64,000 bases of DNA from Flavobacterium aquidurense (GTDB taxonomy: Bacteria > Bacteroidota > Bacteroidia > Flavobacteriales > Flavobacteriaceae): the NCBI GenBank assembly GCA_900107365.1, contig FNPS01000010.1, positions 156,122 through 220,121 on the forward strand, read 5' to 3'. The notes below the pieces were generated by a model. The model saw only the letters and a list, made by a program, of their open reading frames with translations, did not search any database and was not told the DNA's origin. Shown here piece after piece: positions 44,642 through 51,865 of this stretch (position 1 is the stretch's first letter; each line of letters begins with the position of its first letter). Both the position numbers and the translations under genes were made by a program.

Positions 44642-45133
44642 TTATTTTTTCTTGAGCTTCTCGATCAAAGCGTCTTCGATTGGTGCTTTTATTTTAATCG
44701 CAGCACTAACTTCGTCATTCGGAACGGTCATTGATAAAACGTACTGCTGAATTTTCCATTCTTTACCTACTTTCACCAAAACGCCGGAACCGCGACAAAT
44801 TTTCATTTGCGTATTTAGCAATTCGTCAAACCAGGCAACCTTTCCGGTTTTATCAAAAAAGATATGACGTTCCAGAGACGTAAAATTCCATGTTTTTCCA
44901 CTTTTAAAAAAAGGCTGGGCCCAAGTTTGGAAGTCTGGTTTAACCCAATTTTCTGTAGCATCTGTCCCAATAAAAATCGCATCTTCCGTCATTGCATTAA
45001 AATAGTCTTCAAATTTCGCATCGGCGGCGGCTTTGTGCCAGGCATCGAGAGTTTTGTTGATTTTTTCTTTTTCCGAATTTTGCGCATTGGCAAAAACGGT
45101 CACAAACAATAAAAGGATAATTGATTTTTTCAT
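44642..45133 (-). CDS. Exported SnoaL/NTF2-like protein
   Basis: Protein of 163 residues with a signal peptide (MKKSIILLLFVTVFANA). The mature part fits a cone-shaped NTF2/SnoaL fold: an N-terminal helix NKTLDAWHKAAADAKFEDYFNAMTEDA (about 26-52), then FIGTDATENW, KTWNFTSLERHIFFDKTGKVAWFDELLNT (about 96-124) and GVLVKVGKEWKIQQYVLSMTVPN. Likely periplasmic; ligand or enzyme activity unknown. It stands alone, with tandem repeats upstream and 263 bases without clear features towards amt. Confidence 0.78.
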   Translation of the reverse strand: MKKSIILLLFVTVFANAQNSEKEKINKTLDAWHKAAADAKFEDYFNAMTEDAIFIGTDATENWVKPDFQTWAQPFFKSGKTWNFTSLERHIFFDKTGKVAWFDELLNTQMKICRGSGVLVKVGKEWKIQQYVLSMTVPNDEVSAAIKIKAPIEDALIEKLKKK

Positions 45134-45184
45134 GGGTTTGGTTATTTGAGTTAAAGATAAGAATCAATTACTAAATGATAAAAG

Positions 45185-45830
45185 TTTCACGCAGATTTTG
45201 CAGATTTAGGCAGATTTTTAATGATTTTATTTAAGCTTAATCTATAAATAATCTGCGCAGATCTGCTTAAATCTTTTTAAAATCTGCGTGAAACAAAACT
45301 TTGCTCCCGGTAGCTATCGAGAGCAGAGTTGTAAAAGTTTTATTTAGCCACAGATTAAAAAGGTTATTTCACGCAGATTTTGCAGATTTAGGCAGATTTT
45401 TAATGATTTTATCTAAGCCTAATCTATAAATAATCTGCGCCGATCTGCTTAAATCTTTTTAAAATCTGCGTGAAACAAAACTTTGCTCTCGGTAGCTATC
45501 GAGAGCAGAGTTGTAAAAGTTTTATTTAGCCACAGATTAAAAAGGTTATTTCACGCAGATTTTGCAGATTTAGGCAGATTTTTAATGATTTTATCTAAGC
45601 CTAATCTATAAATAATCTGCGCCGATCTGCTTAAATCTTTTTAAAATCTGCGTGAAACAAAAACACTGGTCCCGATAACTATCGAAAGCGGAGCGGCAAA
45701 GTTTTATTTTTAGCCACAGATTAAAAGATTCACACAGATTTAATTTATAAATGATCTGCGCAGATCTGCTTAAATCTTTTTAAAATCTGCGTGAAACAAA
45801 ACTTTGCTCCCGAAGCCTCGGGACTGCGCC
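45185..45830. repeat. Tandem repeat array with 182-bp units
   Basis: TTTCACGCAGATTTTGCAG begins at 45185, 45367 and 45549: three head-to-tail units of exactly 182 bases, nearly identical, plus a shortened fourth unit to about 45815. Each unit contains an inverted pair of CGCAGATT arms and a TAGCTATCGAGAGC block. No ORF. Confidence 0.88.
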
Positions 45831-45870
45831 TTTGCGCGATTAAATGACAAAGTAAATCACGGTAAAACTT

Positions 45871-45899
45871 AATATGAACTTATATAACTTATATGGTGT
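45871..45899. repeat. Single arm of the CCACCATATAAG repeat family
   Basis: Inverted copy (TATGAACTTATATAACTTAT...ATGGTG) just upstream of the lipoprotein gene. Confidence 0.7.
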
Positions 45900-45944
45900 A
45901 ATTTTAAAAAAAGAGTATATTTGGATGCTTTAAAATACCACATC

Positions 45945-46607
45945 ATGAATCCGAAAATATTTATCAGTTCGATTGTTATTAGTTCCTTGTTTTTTGTGTC
46001 TTGCAAAAAGGAATTAGAACCTCAGGAAAGTACGCCCACTTCTGAATTAGTTAAATTGGGATTGATGAAAGATACGGCCAAAGTCAAGTCGGTAGTGGAG
46101 GCACCACAGCCACAGACCAATCCGAATACCGTATTGGGTGAAACAAAAGGATTAAATCCGGCACACGGACAGCCAGGACACCGTTGTGATATTGCAGTTG
46201 GAGCGCCGTTGAATTCGGCTCCCGCGCAAGGACAGCCTGTACAGCAAACACAAACCGTACAAGTAAATCCGAATCAGAAAAATATTGTTACTACCACTGT
46301 TGCAGCTCCGGTAAAAGTAGCGAAAGGAATGAATCCGTCGCACGGCCAGCCAGGACACAGATGTGATATTCCGGTTGGAGCGCCTTTAAATTCGCCTGTT
46401 GCAAATGCAGTTGCGGCAACACCAGCACAAGGCGGAAGTAGTACCTCAAAAACCTTTACCGTTACACCACCAGCGGGAACTCAAAATGCAGTTCCGGCTT
46501 TATTAAGTACCGAAGCACCCACAGTTGCCGAAGGAATGAATCCGGCTCACGGACAACCCGGACACCGTTGCGATATTGCAGTAGGTCAGCCTTTACCGAA
46601 ATCCTAA
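45945..46607 (+). CDS. Lipoprotein with three copies of an NPAHGQPGHRCDIAVG motif
   Basis: Lipoprotein of 220 residues from the ATG at 45945 (the frame extends to a TTG at 45921). Signal peptide with lipobox FVSC and lipid Cys20. The mature part is low-complexity (Pro, Ala, Thr, Gln, Val) apart from three copies of an about 21-residue block at 69-89, 128-148 and 197-217, with consensus G-hydrophobic-NP-A/S-HGQPGHRCDI-A/P-VG-A/Q-PL. Each block has two His and one Cys, so it could bind metal or heme or serve as a recognition tag. No known function recognised. It is flanked by tandem repeats on both sides. Confidence 0.75.
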   Translation: MNPKIFISSIVISSLFFVSCKKELEPQESTPTSELVKLGLMKDTAKVKSVVEAPQPQTNPNTVLGETKGLNPAHGQPGHRCDIAVGAPLNSAPAQGQPVQQTQTVQVNPNQKNIVTTTVAAPVKVAKGMNPSHGQPGHRCDIPVGAPLNSPVANAVAATPAQGGSSTSKTFTVTPPAGTQNAVPALLSTEAPTVAEGMNPAHGQPGHRCDIAVGQPLPKS

Positions 46608-46610
46608 ATT

Positions 46611-47060
46611 TTTCCACCATATAAGTGATTATAAGTTCATTTTAATTGGAGTGTTTACTTTGCGCTATTTTTCCACCATATAAGTGATTATAAGTTCATT
46701 TTAATTGGAGTGTTTACTTTGCGCTATTTTTCCACCATATAAGTGATTATAAGTTCATTTAATTTGGGGGTGTTTACTTCGCGCTTATTTTTTAATAGAA
46801 GCTCATATAAGTGTTGAATTTAATAAGTGTTGAACTTAAATTTCACACAAAGTCGCGAAGTCGTAAAGAAAAATAAACTTTGCGACTTCGCGACTTTGCG
46901 AGAGATATTTATGCGCATACCTAAGTGAACTTATAATCACTTATATGGTAGAAAAGCGTGAGAATTACCACCTATAAGCAACCTAATATGTGCTTTTATT
47001 ATATCTAATAAAAAATAAGCGTACAGTTATTAAATGAACTTATAATCACTTATATGGTGG
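46611..47060. repeat. 59-bp tandem units inside a CCACCATATAAG inverted-repeat element
   Basis: TTTCCACCAT begins at 46611, 46670 and 46729 (three head-to-tail units, 59-base period). The first unit's arm (46614-46641) is a perfect 28-bp complement of 47033-47060, and another inverted copy starts near 46925. Inside are CGCGAAGTC/CGCAAAG blocks. It fills the gap between the convergent lipoprotein and hpf genes. Confidence 0.88.
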
Positions 47061-47075
47061 AAAAAACGTTTGTTA

Positions 47076-47390
47076 TTAAAAACTTTTTTGTTTTTCGAAA
47101 GTAGTCGTCAATGTTTTTTTGGCTTTTGCCAAAGCGCCACTAAAAGCTTTTTCAAGTGTATCTGAGTGTTCTGTAACGGTTATGGGTTGTAATTTTGCTG
47201 TGCGGACTTCGATTACACACTTCTTATCATTTAAACTGAATTTCTCGCCGTTTTCATCACCAAAATGAACTTCAACGCGGGTAATTTTTTCTTCAAAACG
47301 GGTAAGCCCTTTTTCTAATTCTCCAGAAAAATAAGCTTCTAATCTTTCGTGTCCTTCTATGTTTTTGTCGGTATTGATTTGAATTTTCAT
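47076..47390 (-). CDS. hpf: Ribosome hibernation-promoting factor
   Basis: Cytoplasmic HPF/RaiA protein of 104 residues that binds the 30S decoding region and shuts down ribosomes in stationary phase. The ATG at 47388-47390 (MKIQINTDKNIEGHERL) is chosen; the frame extends to a TTG at 47447 that adds unlikely residues. The fold is seen in EVHFGDENGEKFSLNDKKCVIEVR (about 45-68) and the C-terminal basic helix LEKAFSGALAKAKKTLTTTF. Short form, without the C-terminal dimerisation domain of long HPFs. Confidence 0.9.
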   Translation of the reverse strand: MKIQINTDKNIEGHERLEAYFSGELEKGLTRFEEKITRVEVHFGDENGEKFSLNDKKCVIEVRTAKLQPITVTEHSDTLEKAFSGALAKAKKTLTTTFEKQKSF

Positions 47391-47500
47391 ATGGTTTATA
47401 TTTAATGATTGTTTCTCAAAGCTATCTTTTTTAAGATGAAAAGCCAAGTGAGTTAAGGAAACATTATGAAAATATATTGGGAAATTTCAACGCCTAGTTT

Positions 47501-47540
47501 GTCATTCCGAGGCACGAGGAATCCCCGCAAGTAACTCGAC
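47501..47540. repeat. GTCATTCCGAGG-family repeat, left copy
   Basis: GTCATTCCGAGGCACGAGGA then ATCCCCGCAAGTAACTCGAC. An inverted relative lies at 51601-51668, on the other side of the NUDIX/helicase/zinc-ribbon genes. Confidence 0.82.
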
Positions 47541-47581
47541 AATCAAGAGCACACAAAAAAGGAAAAGTTGATTATTCCGAT

Positions 47582-47767
47582 TCAGATTTTCTTAATTCTA
47601 AATTTAATTATGTGATCACAGCAATCACACTTAATAGAGCTATTATCATCTACATCCATATCTATTTCAATTTCATAATCACAAACAGGACAATTGTAAA
47701 TAATATCTAGAAGTTTTATAGGTGGATTTAGTACAGTTGGGATTTCTAAGATTGAATATTTTATCAT
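47582..47767 (-). CDS. Small zinc-ribbon-like protein
   Basis: Protein of 61 residues with two Cys pairs, CPVC (about 26-29) and CDCC (about 48-51; spacing C-x2-C), separated by an acidic stretch IEIDMDVDDN; this looks like a zinc ribbon. It starts 10 bases after the stop of the helicase gene and is on the same strand, so it is almost surely the third gene of that operon. Function unknown; it may be a nucleic-acid- or protein-binding accessory of the helicase. Confidence 0.65.
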   Translation of the reverse strand: MIKYSILEIPTVLNPPIKLLDIIYNCPVCDYEIEIDMDVDDNSSIKCDCCDHIIKFRIKKI

Positions 47768-47777
47768 ATTTTTTATA

Positions 47778-50700
47778 TTAACCTATCGACATTTTTGCAG
47801 ACTCAGTCCAAAGATAATTAGGTATTGGCTCGTTTAACTCCCACTTAATATTCATTGGTTTTGAGCCTTCAGTCTCTTTAAAAATGCCTTCTCCAATAAA
47901 AATATATCCAAGTGTGTTTCCATTTTCATCTTTACCTTTTTCTCTGACAAAAAGTAATATTTTTTTATTTCTTTCAAGGTGTTTTATGTATGAAACTCCT
48001 TTGTCAGTTTCCGGTCCATAGGCATTATGTGACTGCCAATGAAATAATGTCTCATTTATTGCATAGTCCTCATACATAGTTGTAGGAGAAAAATCCTCTT
48101 CAGATTTAATTAAATTGATAAAAAGTATTTCAGTATTTAAATTTTTGTTTTCGGCGGCACCTTCTCTATTAGATGATTTTTTATCAAATGTACTTAGACC
48201 GAACGCAACTAATATTTGATCTCTTGTATAACGAGCATGTAATTTTAATGGTTGGTCATAAGGCAACTGAATGTCAATTTCTTTAAAACCAATTTTATCA
48301 ATCAATATCTCTAAAACTTCTATAATCTCATTGACAAGAGTTTTGTTCTTTCCTATTTGAATTATACTTTTTTCCAAAGAATCGAACCCACCAGCGCTTT
48401 GCCAGACATCATAATGTAGCATTAGCAACATGTTTTTTTGATTTTCGTCAAAATCGGCAATTCGAATGTTGAAACTCTTTTTGGCAATCATTAAAATGAA
48501 ATTGAAATAACTAGTAGAATTGGTAGATAACCATTTTTTACTGATAGCAGAAAGTATTTGTTTTTCATTGGTGTTTTCAAAATCTTTAATTACTCCTGCT
48601 CGTTGTAGTAATCTAGACCAGCTATCTTTTTTATAAATCGTTTCAATAGGAATGTGATATAAATCAATAAAATTGTTTAACGTTAATGGCAAATCAGTTT
48701 GATGTTGAAAATTTGTGATTTTAGTTATTAATTGATTTACATTTAAAGATGTTGCCTTTTTTATGTTTTCAAGAATTGTTTCTTTTACTTTTTTCTCCAA
48801 AACAACAGAACAACCTAAAGGTAAATGTGGAAAGTCATCTTCAATTTCTTTTTGAACTGATGTTGTTGTTTTACCTATTAAGGCTCTAAATTTATTTTCA
48901 AAATCATATTCGGGTCTTGAGTTTCCAACAAAATCTAAAACTGTCAAACAATCTTTTCCTTCTGCCAAACGTAAACCTCGGCCTAACTGTTGAAGAAAAA
49001 CTGTCAAACTTTCCGTCGGCCTTAAAAACAAAACGGTATCAATTTCAGGAATATCTACACCTTCATTAAAAATATCAACTACAAACAAGTAATTAAATTC
49101 TTTTTTCTTGAATTGCTCTCTAATTCTATCACGATTATTGGAGTTTTGGGCAGTTAAATATTCTGCTTTTAAACCTGCTAAATTGAATTTTTCGGCCATA
49201 AAAATGGCATGCTCAATTGTTACGCAAAAACCAATAGCACGTACATCATTTATATCATTTGTATATTTATTCAGGTTAGAGATTATTTCCCCGACTCGAA
49301 CATTGTTTTTGGTATACAAACTTGTTAATTCGCTTGCTGCATATTTGCCTTTTTCCCACTTTACATTAGTTAAATCAATACTGTCAGTAATTCCAAAATA
49401 CTGAAAAGGGCATAATAATTTTTTATTTAACGCCTCAGGCAATCTAATTTCAGCTGCGATACGATTACAGAAATCCGCCAATATATCTGCATTATCCGTT
49501 CTTTCAGGAGTTGCAGTCAGTCCTAAAAGTACTTTTGGTTTGAAATAATTTATTATTGGTCGATATGTTGCGGCAGAAATATGATGTACTTCATCAACAA
49601 TAATAAAATCATAATATTCAGGCGAAAGTTTAATTTCTTTAAGTCTATTATTTAAAGTTTGAACAGAAGCAAAAACATATTCATTAGAATTTGGTTCGAT
49701 CCCATCGACCCATAAATCCCCAAAATTATTATCTTTTAAAATACCTTGAAAAGTTGCTTTTGCTTGTTGTAAAATTTCTTTTCTATGAGCAACAAAAAGC
49801 AATTTGGATGATTTGTTATTGTTTTTAAAATTTTTGTAATCAAATGCAGAAATAACAGTTTTCCCTGTTCCTGTAGCAGCAACTAAAAGGTTTCTATTTC
49901 TATTATGAACTACTCTTTCAACTTCTAATTTTTCAAGAATTTCACTTTGATAATGAAAAGGTTTGATGTCAAAATAAGTTGTAGAAAAGGTATATTCTTT
50001 TGAAAATCTCCCTTGTTTAAGAGCTTCAACTAATTTCACAGAATGAATATTTTGATCATATAATTCAAATTCTGAATTTTGCCAATAGGCTTCAAATGTT
50101 TTTTTGAATTTATCAATAATATGTCCAACTTCTTTGGTGGTCACTTTTAAATTCCATTCTAGTCCATCAGTTAAAGCTGAACGAGAAAAATTCGAAGAAC
50201 CAATATAGCCAGTATGAAATCCTGTATTTCTTTGAAATAAATAGGCTTTTGCATGTAAACGCTCATTTCCGGTATTGTATGAAACCTTTACTTCTGTATT
50301 ATTTAATGACGCTAAGAATTCAATTGCTTTTGAGTCCGTTACACCGATATAAGTAGTCGTAATTACTCTTAACTTCCCACCTCTTTCTGTAAATTCTCTC
50401 AATTCGCGTTCAAGAATTCTGATTCCTTTCCATTTAATAAACGAAACCAATAAATCAATTTTATCAGATGATAAGATTTCTTTTCGCAATTCACTTTCAA
50501 GCGTAGTTCCAGAATTACCTCCTGTAAAGAGTTCACTATGAATAAGTCTAGTGTAAGGAGTGATTTCTTTTAAATGCAAATCTAAATCCGTGAAATGTGA
50601 GTCTATTTTTGTAAAAACAGCTTTTAGAATTTTTCCTTCTGTTTCAATCAAATCACCTTCGAATTCTTCTTTTTTAAGTTCTTCTTTTAGAAATAGAATA

Positions 50701-50918
50701 ATCTTATTTGCAATTTCAATTTGTGTCTCAATCGCATCTTCACCTTTAATTAATGTGAAAGCATGTTTTATAGTATTGCCAATATGTTGGGATAAAATCT
50801 GAGCTGCTTCTGCTTTATCTATTGGAGTTTTTTTTACTTGAAATGTTTCTTTATCTAGTTCGTTTATTTTGTAGTTTATTAGTTTAGTAACTAATTCTTC
50901 ATATAATCCTTGGTTCAT
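47778..50918 (-). CDS. PLD nuclease - SF2 helicase - DUF3427 protein
   Basis: Protein of 1046 residues with four parts: an N-terminal helical region (1-130), a phospholipase D-like nuclease domain (about 135-280) with HxK in LHAKAYLF (221-228) and GSSNFS (240-245), a superfamily II helicase (about 320-690) with Walker A AATGTGKT (347-354), DEVH (442-445), GLTATPERTD (466-475) and motif VI QLGRGLR (644-650), and a C-terminal DUF3427-like region (about 890-1040). Only one HKD motif is seen, so the nuclease probably dimerises. Acts on DNA; such multidomain proteins are often found in defence islands. Overlaps the NUDIX gene by 4 bases (translational coupling). Confidence 0.9.
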   Translation of the reverse strand: MNQGLYEELVTKLINYKINELDKETFQVKKTPIDKAEAAQILSQHIGNTIKHAFTLIKGEDAIETQIEIANKIILFLKEELKKEEFEGDLIETEGKILKAVFTKIDSHFTDLDLHLKEITPYTRLIHSELFTGGNSGTTLESELRKEILSSDKIDLLVSFIKWKGIRILERELREFTERGGKLRVITTTYIGVTDSKAIEFLASLNNTEVKVSYNTGNERLHAKAYLFQRNTGFHTGYIGSSNFSRSALTDGLEWNLKVTTKEVGHIIDKFKKTFEAYWQNSEFELYDQNIHSVKLVEALKQGRFSKEYTFSTTYFDIKPFHYQSEILEKLEVERVVHNRNRNLLVAATGTGKTVISAFDYKNFKNNNKSSKLLFVAHRKEILQQAKATFQGILKDNNFGDLWVDGIEPNSNEYVFASVQTLNNRLKEIKLSPEYYDFIIVDEVHHISAATYRPIINYFKPKVLLGLTATPERTDNADILADFCNRIAAEIRLPEALNKKLLCPFQYFGITDSIDLTNVKWEKGKYAASELTSLYTKNNVRVGEIISNLNKYTNDINDVRAIGFCVTIEHAIFMAEKFNLAGLKAEYLTAQNSNNRDRIREQFKKKEFNYLFVVDIFNEGVDIPEIDTVLFLRPTESLTVFLQQLGRGLRLAEGKDCLTVLDFVGNSRPEYDFENKFRALIGKTTTSVQKEIEDDFPHLPLGCSVVLEKKVKETILENIKKATSLNVNQLITKITNFQHQTDLPLTLNNFIDLYHIPIETIYKKDSWSRLLQRAGVIKDFENTNEKQILSAISKKWLSTNSTSYFNFILMIAKKSFNIRIADFDENQKNMLLMLHYDVWQSAGGFDSLEKSIIQIGKNKTLVNEIIEVLEILIDKIGFKEIDIQLPYDQPLKLHARYTRDQILVAFGLSTFDKKSSNREGAAENKNLNTEILFINLIKSEEDFSPTTMYEDYAINETLFHWQSHNAYGPETDKGVSYIKHLERNKKILLFVREKGKDENGNTLGYIFIGEGIFKETEGSKPMNIKWELNEPIPNYLWTESAKMSIG

Positions 50919-51310
50919 ATTTCAAGTTTTAAAAATTCTTCAACGATTGGTAAATCTGCCTCAGCCCAATCAAGATTTAATAATTCGGATTTTTCTAGCA
51001 GTCTGTAATTTTTATGTTCTGCTAATTTAATTTCACCGGAAAGATAGTGCGCTAAAAAAGGGATTAGATTGATTTTAAAAGCACCATAATCGTGAATATT
51101 ATTTGAGAGCCTTTTTAAAACTTCAATGTTTATGTTTATTTCTTCTTTTATTTCTCTTTTAATACAATCTATTTCATCTTCATTAATTTCTAATTTGCCA
51201 CCCGGAAATTCCCATTTTAAAGGTAATTTCATTTTTTCATTTCTTTGAGCAACTAATACTTTCTCATCTTTTAAGATAATTGCACATGTGACATTTATAA
51301 TTTGCGACAT
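50915..51310 (-). CDS. NUDIX hydrolase (MutT-like)
   Basis: Cytoplasmic nucleoside-diphosphate-X hydrolase of 131 residues. The Nudix box G38-x5-E44-x7-R52-E53-I-K-E56-E57 is complete except that Asn59 replaces the usual Gly. The WEFPGGKLE region (about 33-41) and start VTCAIILKDEKVLVAQRN resemble MutT/(d)NTP pyrophosphohydrolases. First gene of the three-gene cassette; its stop overlaps the helicase start. In this company it could act on modified nucleotides or a nucleotide signal rather than only clean the pool; this is an inference. Confidence 0.9.
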   Translation of the reverse strand: MSQIINVTCAIILKDEKVLVAQRNEKMKLPLKWEFPGGKLEINEDEIDCIKREIKEEININIEVLKRLSNNIHDYGAFKINLIPFLAHYLSGEIKLAEHKNYRLLEKSELLNLDWAEADLPIVEEFLKLEI

Positions 51311-51427
51311 TTTAATATTGTGATGTTTGTACGAGGTAATAATATTTTTTAATAATTATGAAAGGTAATCATAATTAAATATGTTTTGTTTCTTATGATA
51401 AGAATTAACCTTCTTATGAAACCAAGA

Positions 51428-51535
51428 CCCCTAGCCCTGATAGAAGCGGTATCCTTTTTAGGCAATATGAAACTTCTCGTTTGCCGTAAATGATCTGCCT
51501 AAAAAGATACAAGTGGATAGCAGGAAATAGCTCCT
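51428..51535. ncRNA. Structured noncoding element (CCCTAGCCCTGATAG ... AGCAGGAAATAGCTCCT)
   Basis: Long hairpin with 16-base arms (GTATCCTTTTTAGGCA at 51449-51464 and a complement with one bulge at 51496-51510), flanked by CCCTAGCCCTGATAGAAGCG and GTGGATAGCAGGAAATAGCT. Elements of this type are common between genes of Flavobacteriia, and from memory they may correspond to a described flavobacterial RNA motif (possibly Flavo-1); this identity is not certain. Strand unknown; if read on the minus strand it lies about 120 bases upstream of the NUDIX gene. Confidence 0.5.
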
Positions 51536-51600
51536 AATAAAAAAGAAATTCCAAAATTTAAGTTCCAATTCTTTATTTCTTGTGTTCTGTGTCAATCTTT

Positions 51601-51838
51601 GTCGAGTTTCTTGCGGGGATTTGCTTCGCCAGTCGCTATCGCTCGAGTCTCGTTCCTCGGAATGACAAGATTGCGTTGTACTGCTTTATTTTTAGGCTTT
51701 AGTGCCAATCTTTGTCGAGTTTCTAGTGTGATCCTACCTTCGTCAGGATGACAAGATTGTGGCAACTTTGTCGAGTTTCTTGTGTGACTCTTCTCCCGTC
51801 CCGAACCTTCGGGATCGGGACGCTCAGAGTGACAAACT
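51601..51838. repeat. GTCATTCCGAGG-family repeats, right side
   Basis: An inverted copy at 51601-51668 (GTCGAGTTTCTTGCGGGGAT ... CTCGGAATGAC) matches 47501-47540, with about 28 extra bases inserted. Two more degenerate copies follow (about 51713-51757 and 51770-51838, both starting TTTGTCGAGTTTCT or TTGTCGAGTTTCT). Confidence 0.8.
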
Positions 51839-51865
51839 GTGCCTTCTATGCAATAATGAACGAGG

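Noticed and set aside
46152..46358. Antisense frame within the lipoprotein gene
   Set aside because: It only mirrors the triplicated coding blocks; no signal peptide or family resemblance.
47391..47447. Longer HPF from a TTG start
   Set aside because: The extra residues do not look like HPF, while MKIQINTDKN at 47390 is the usual start.
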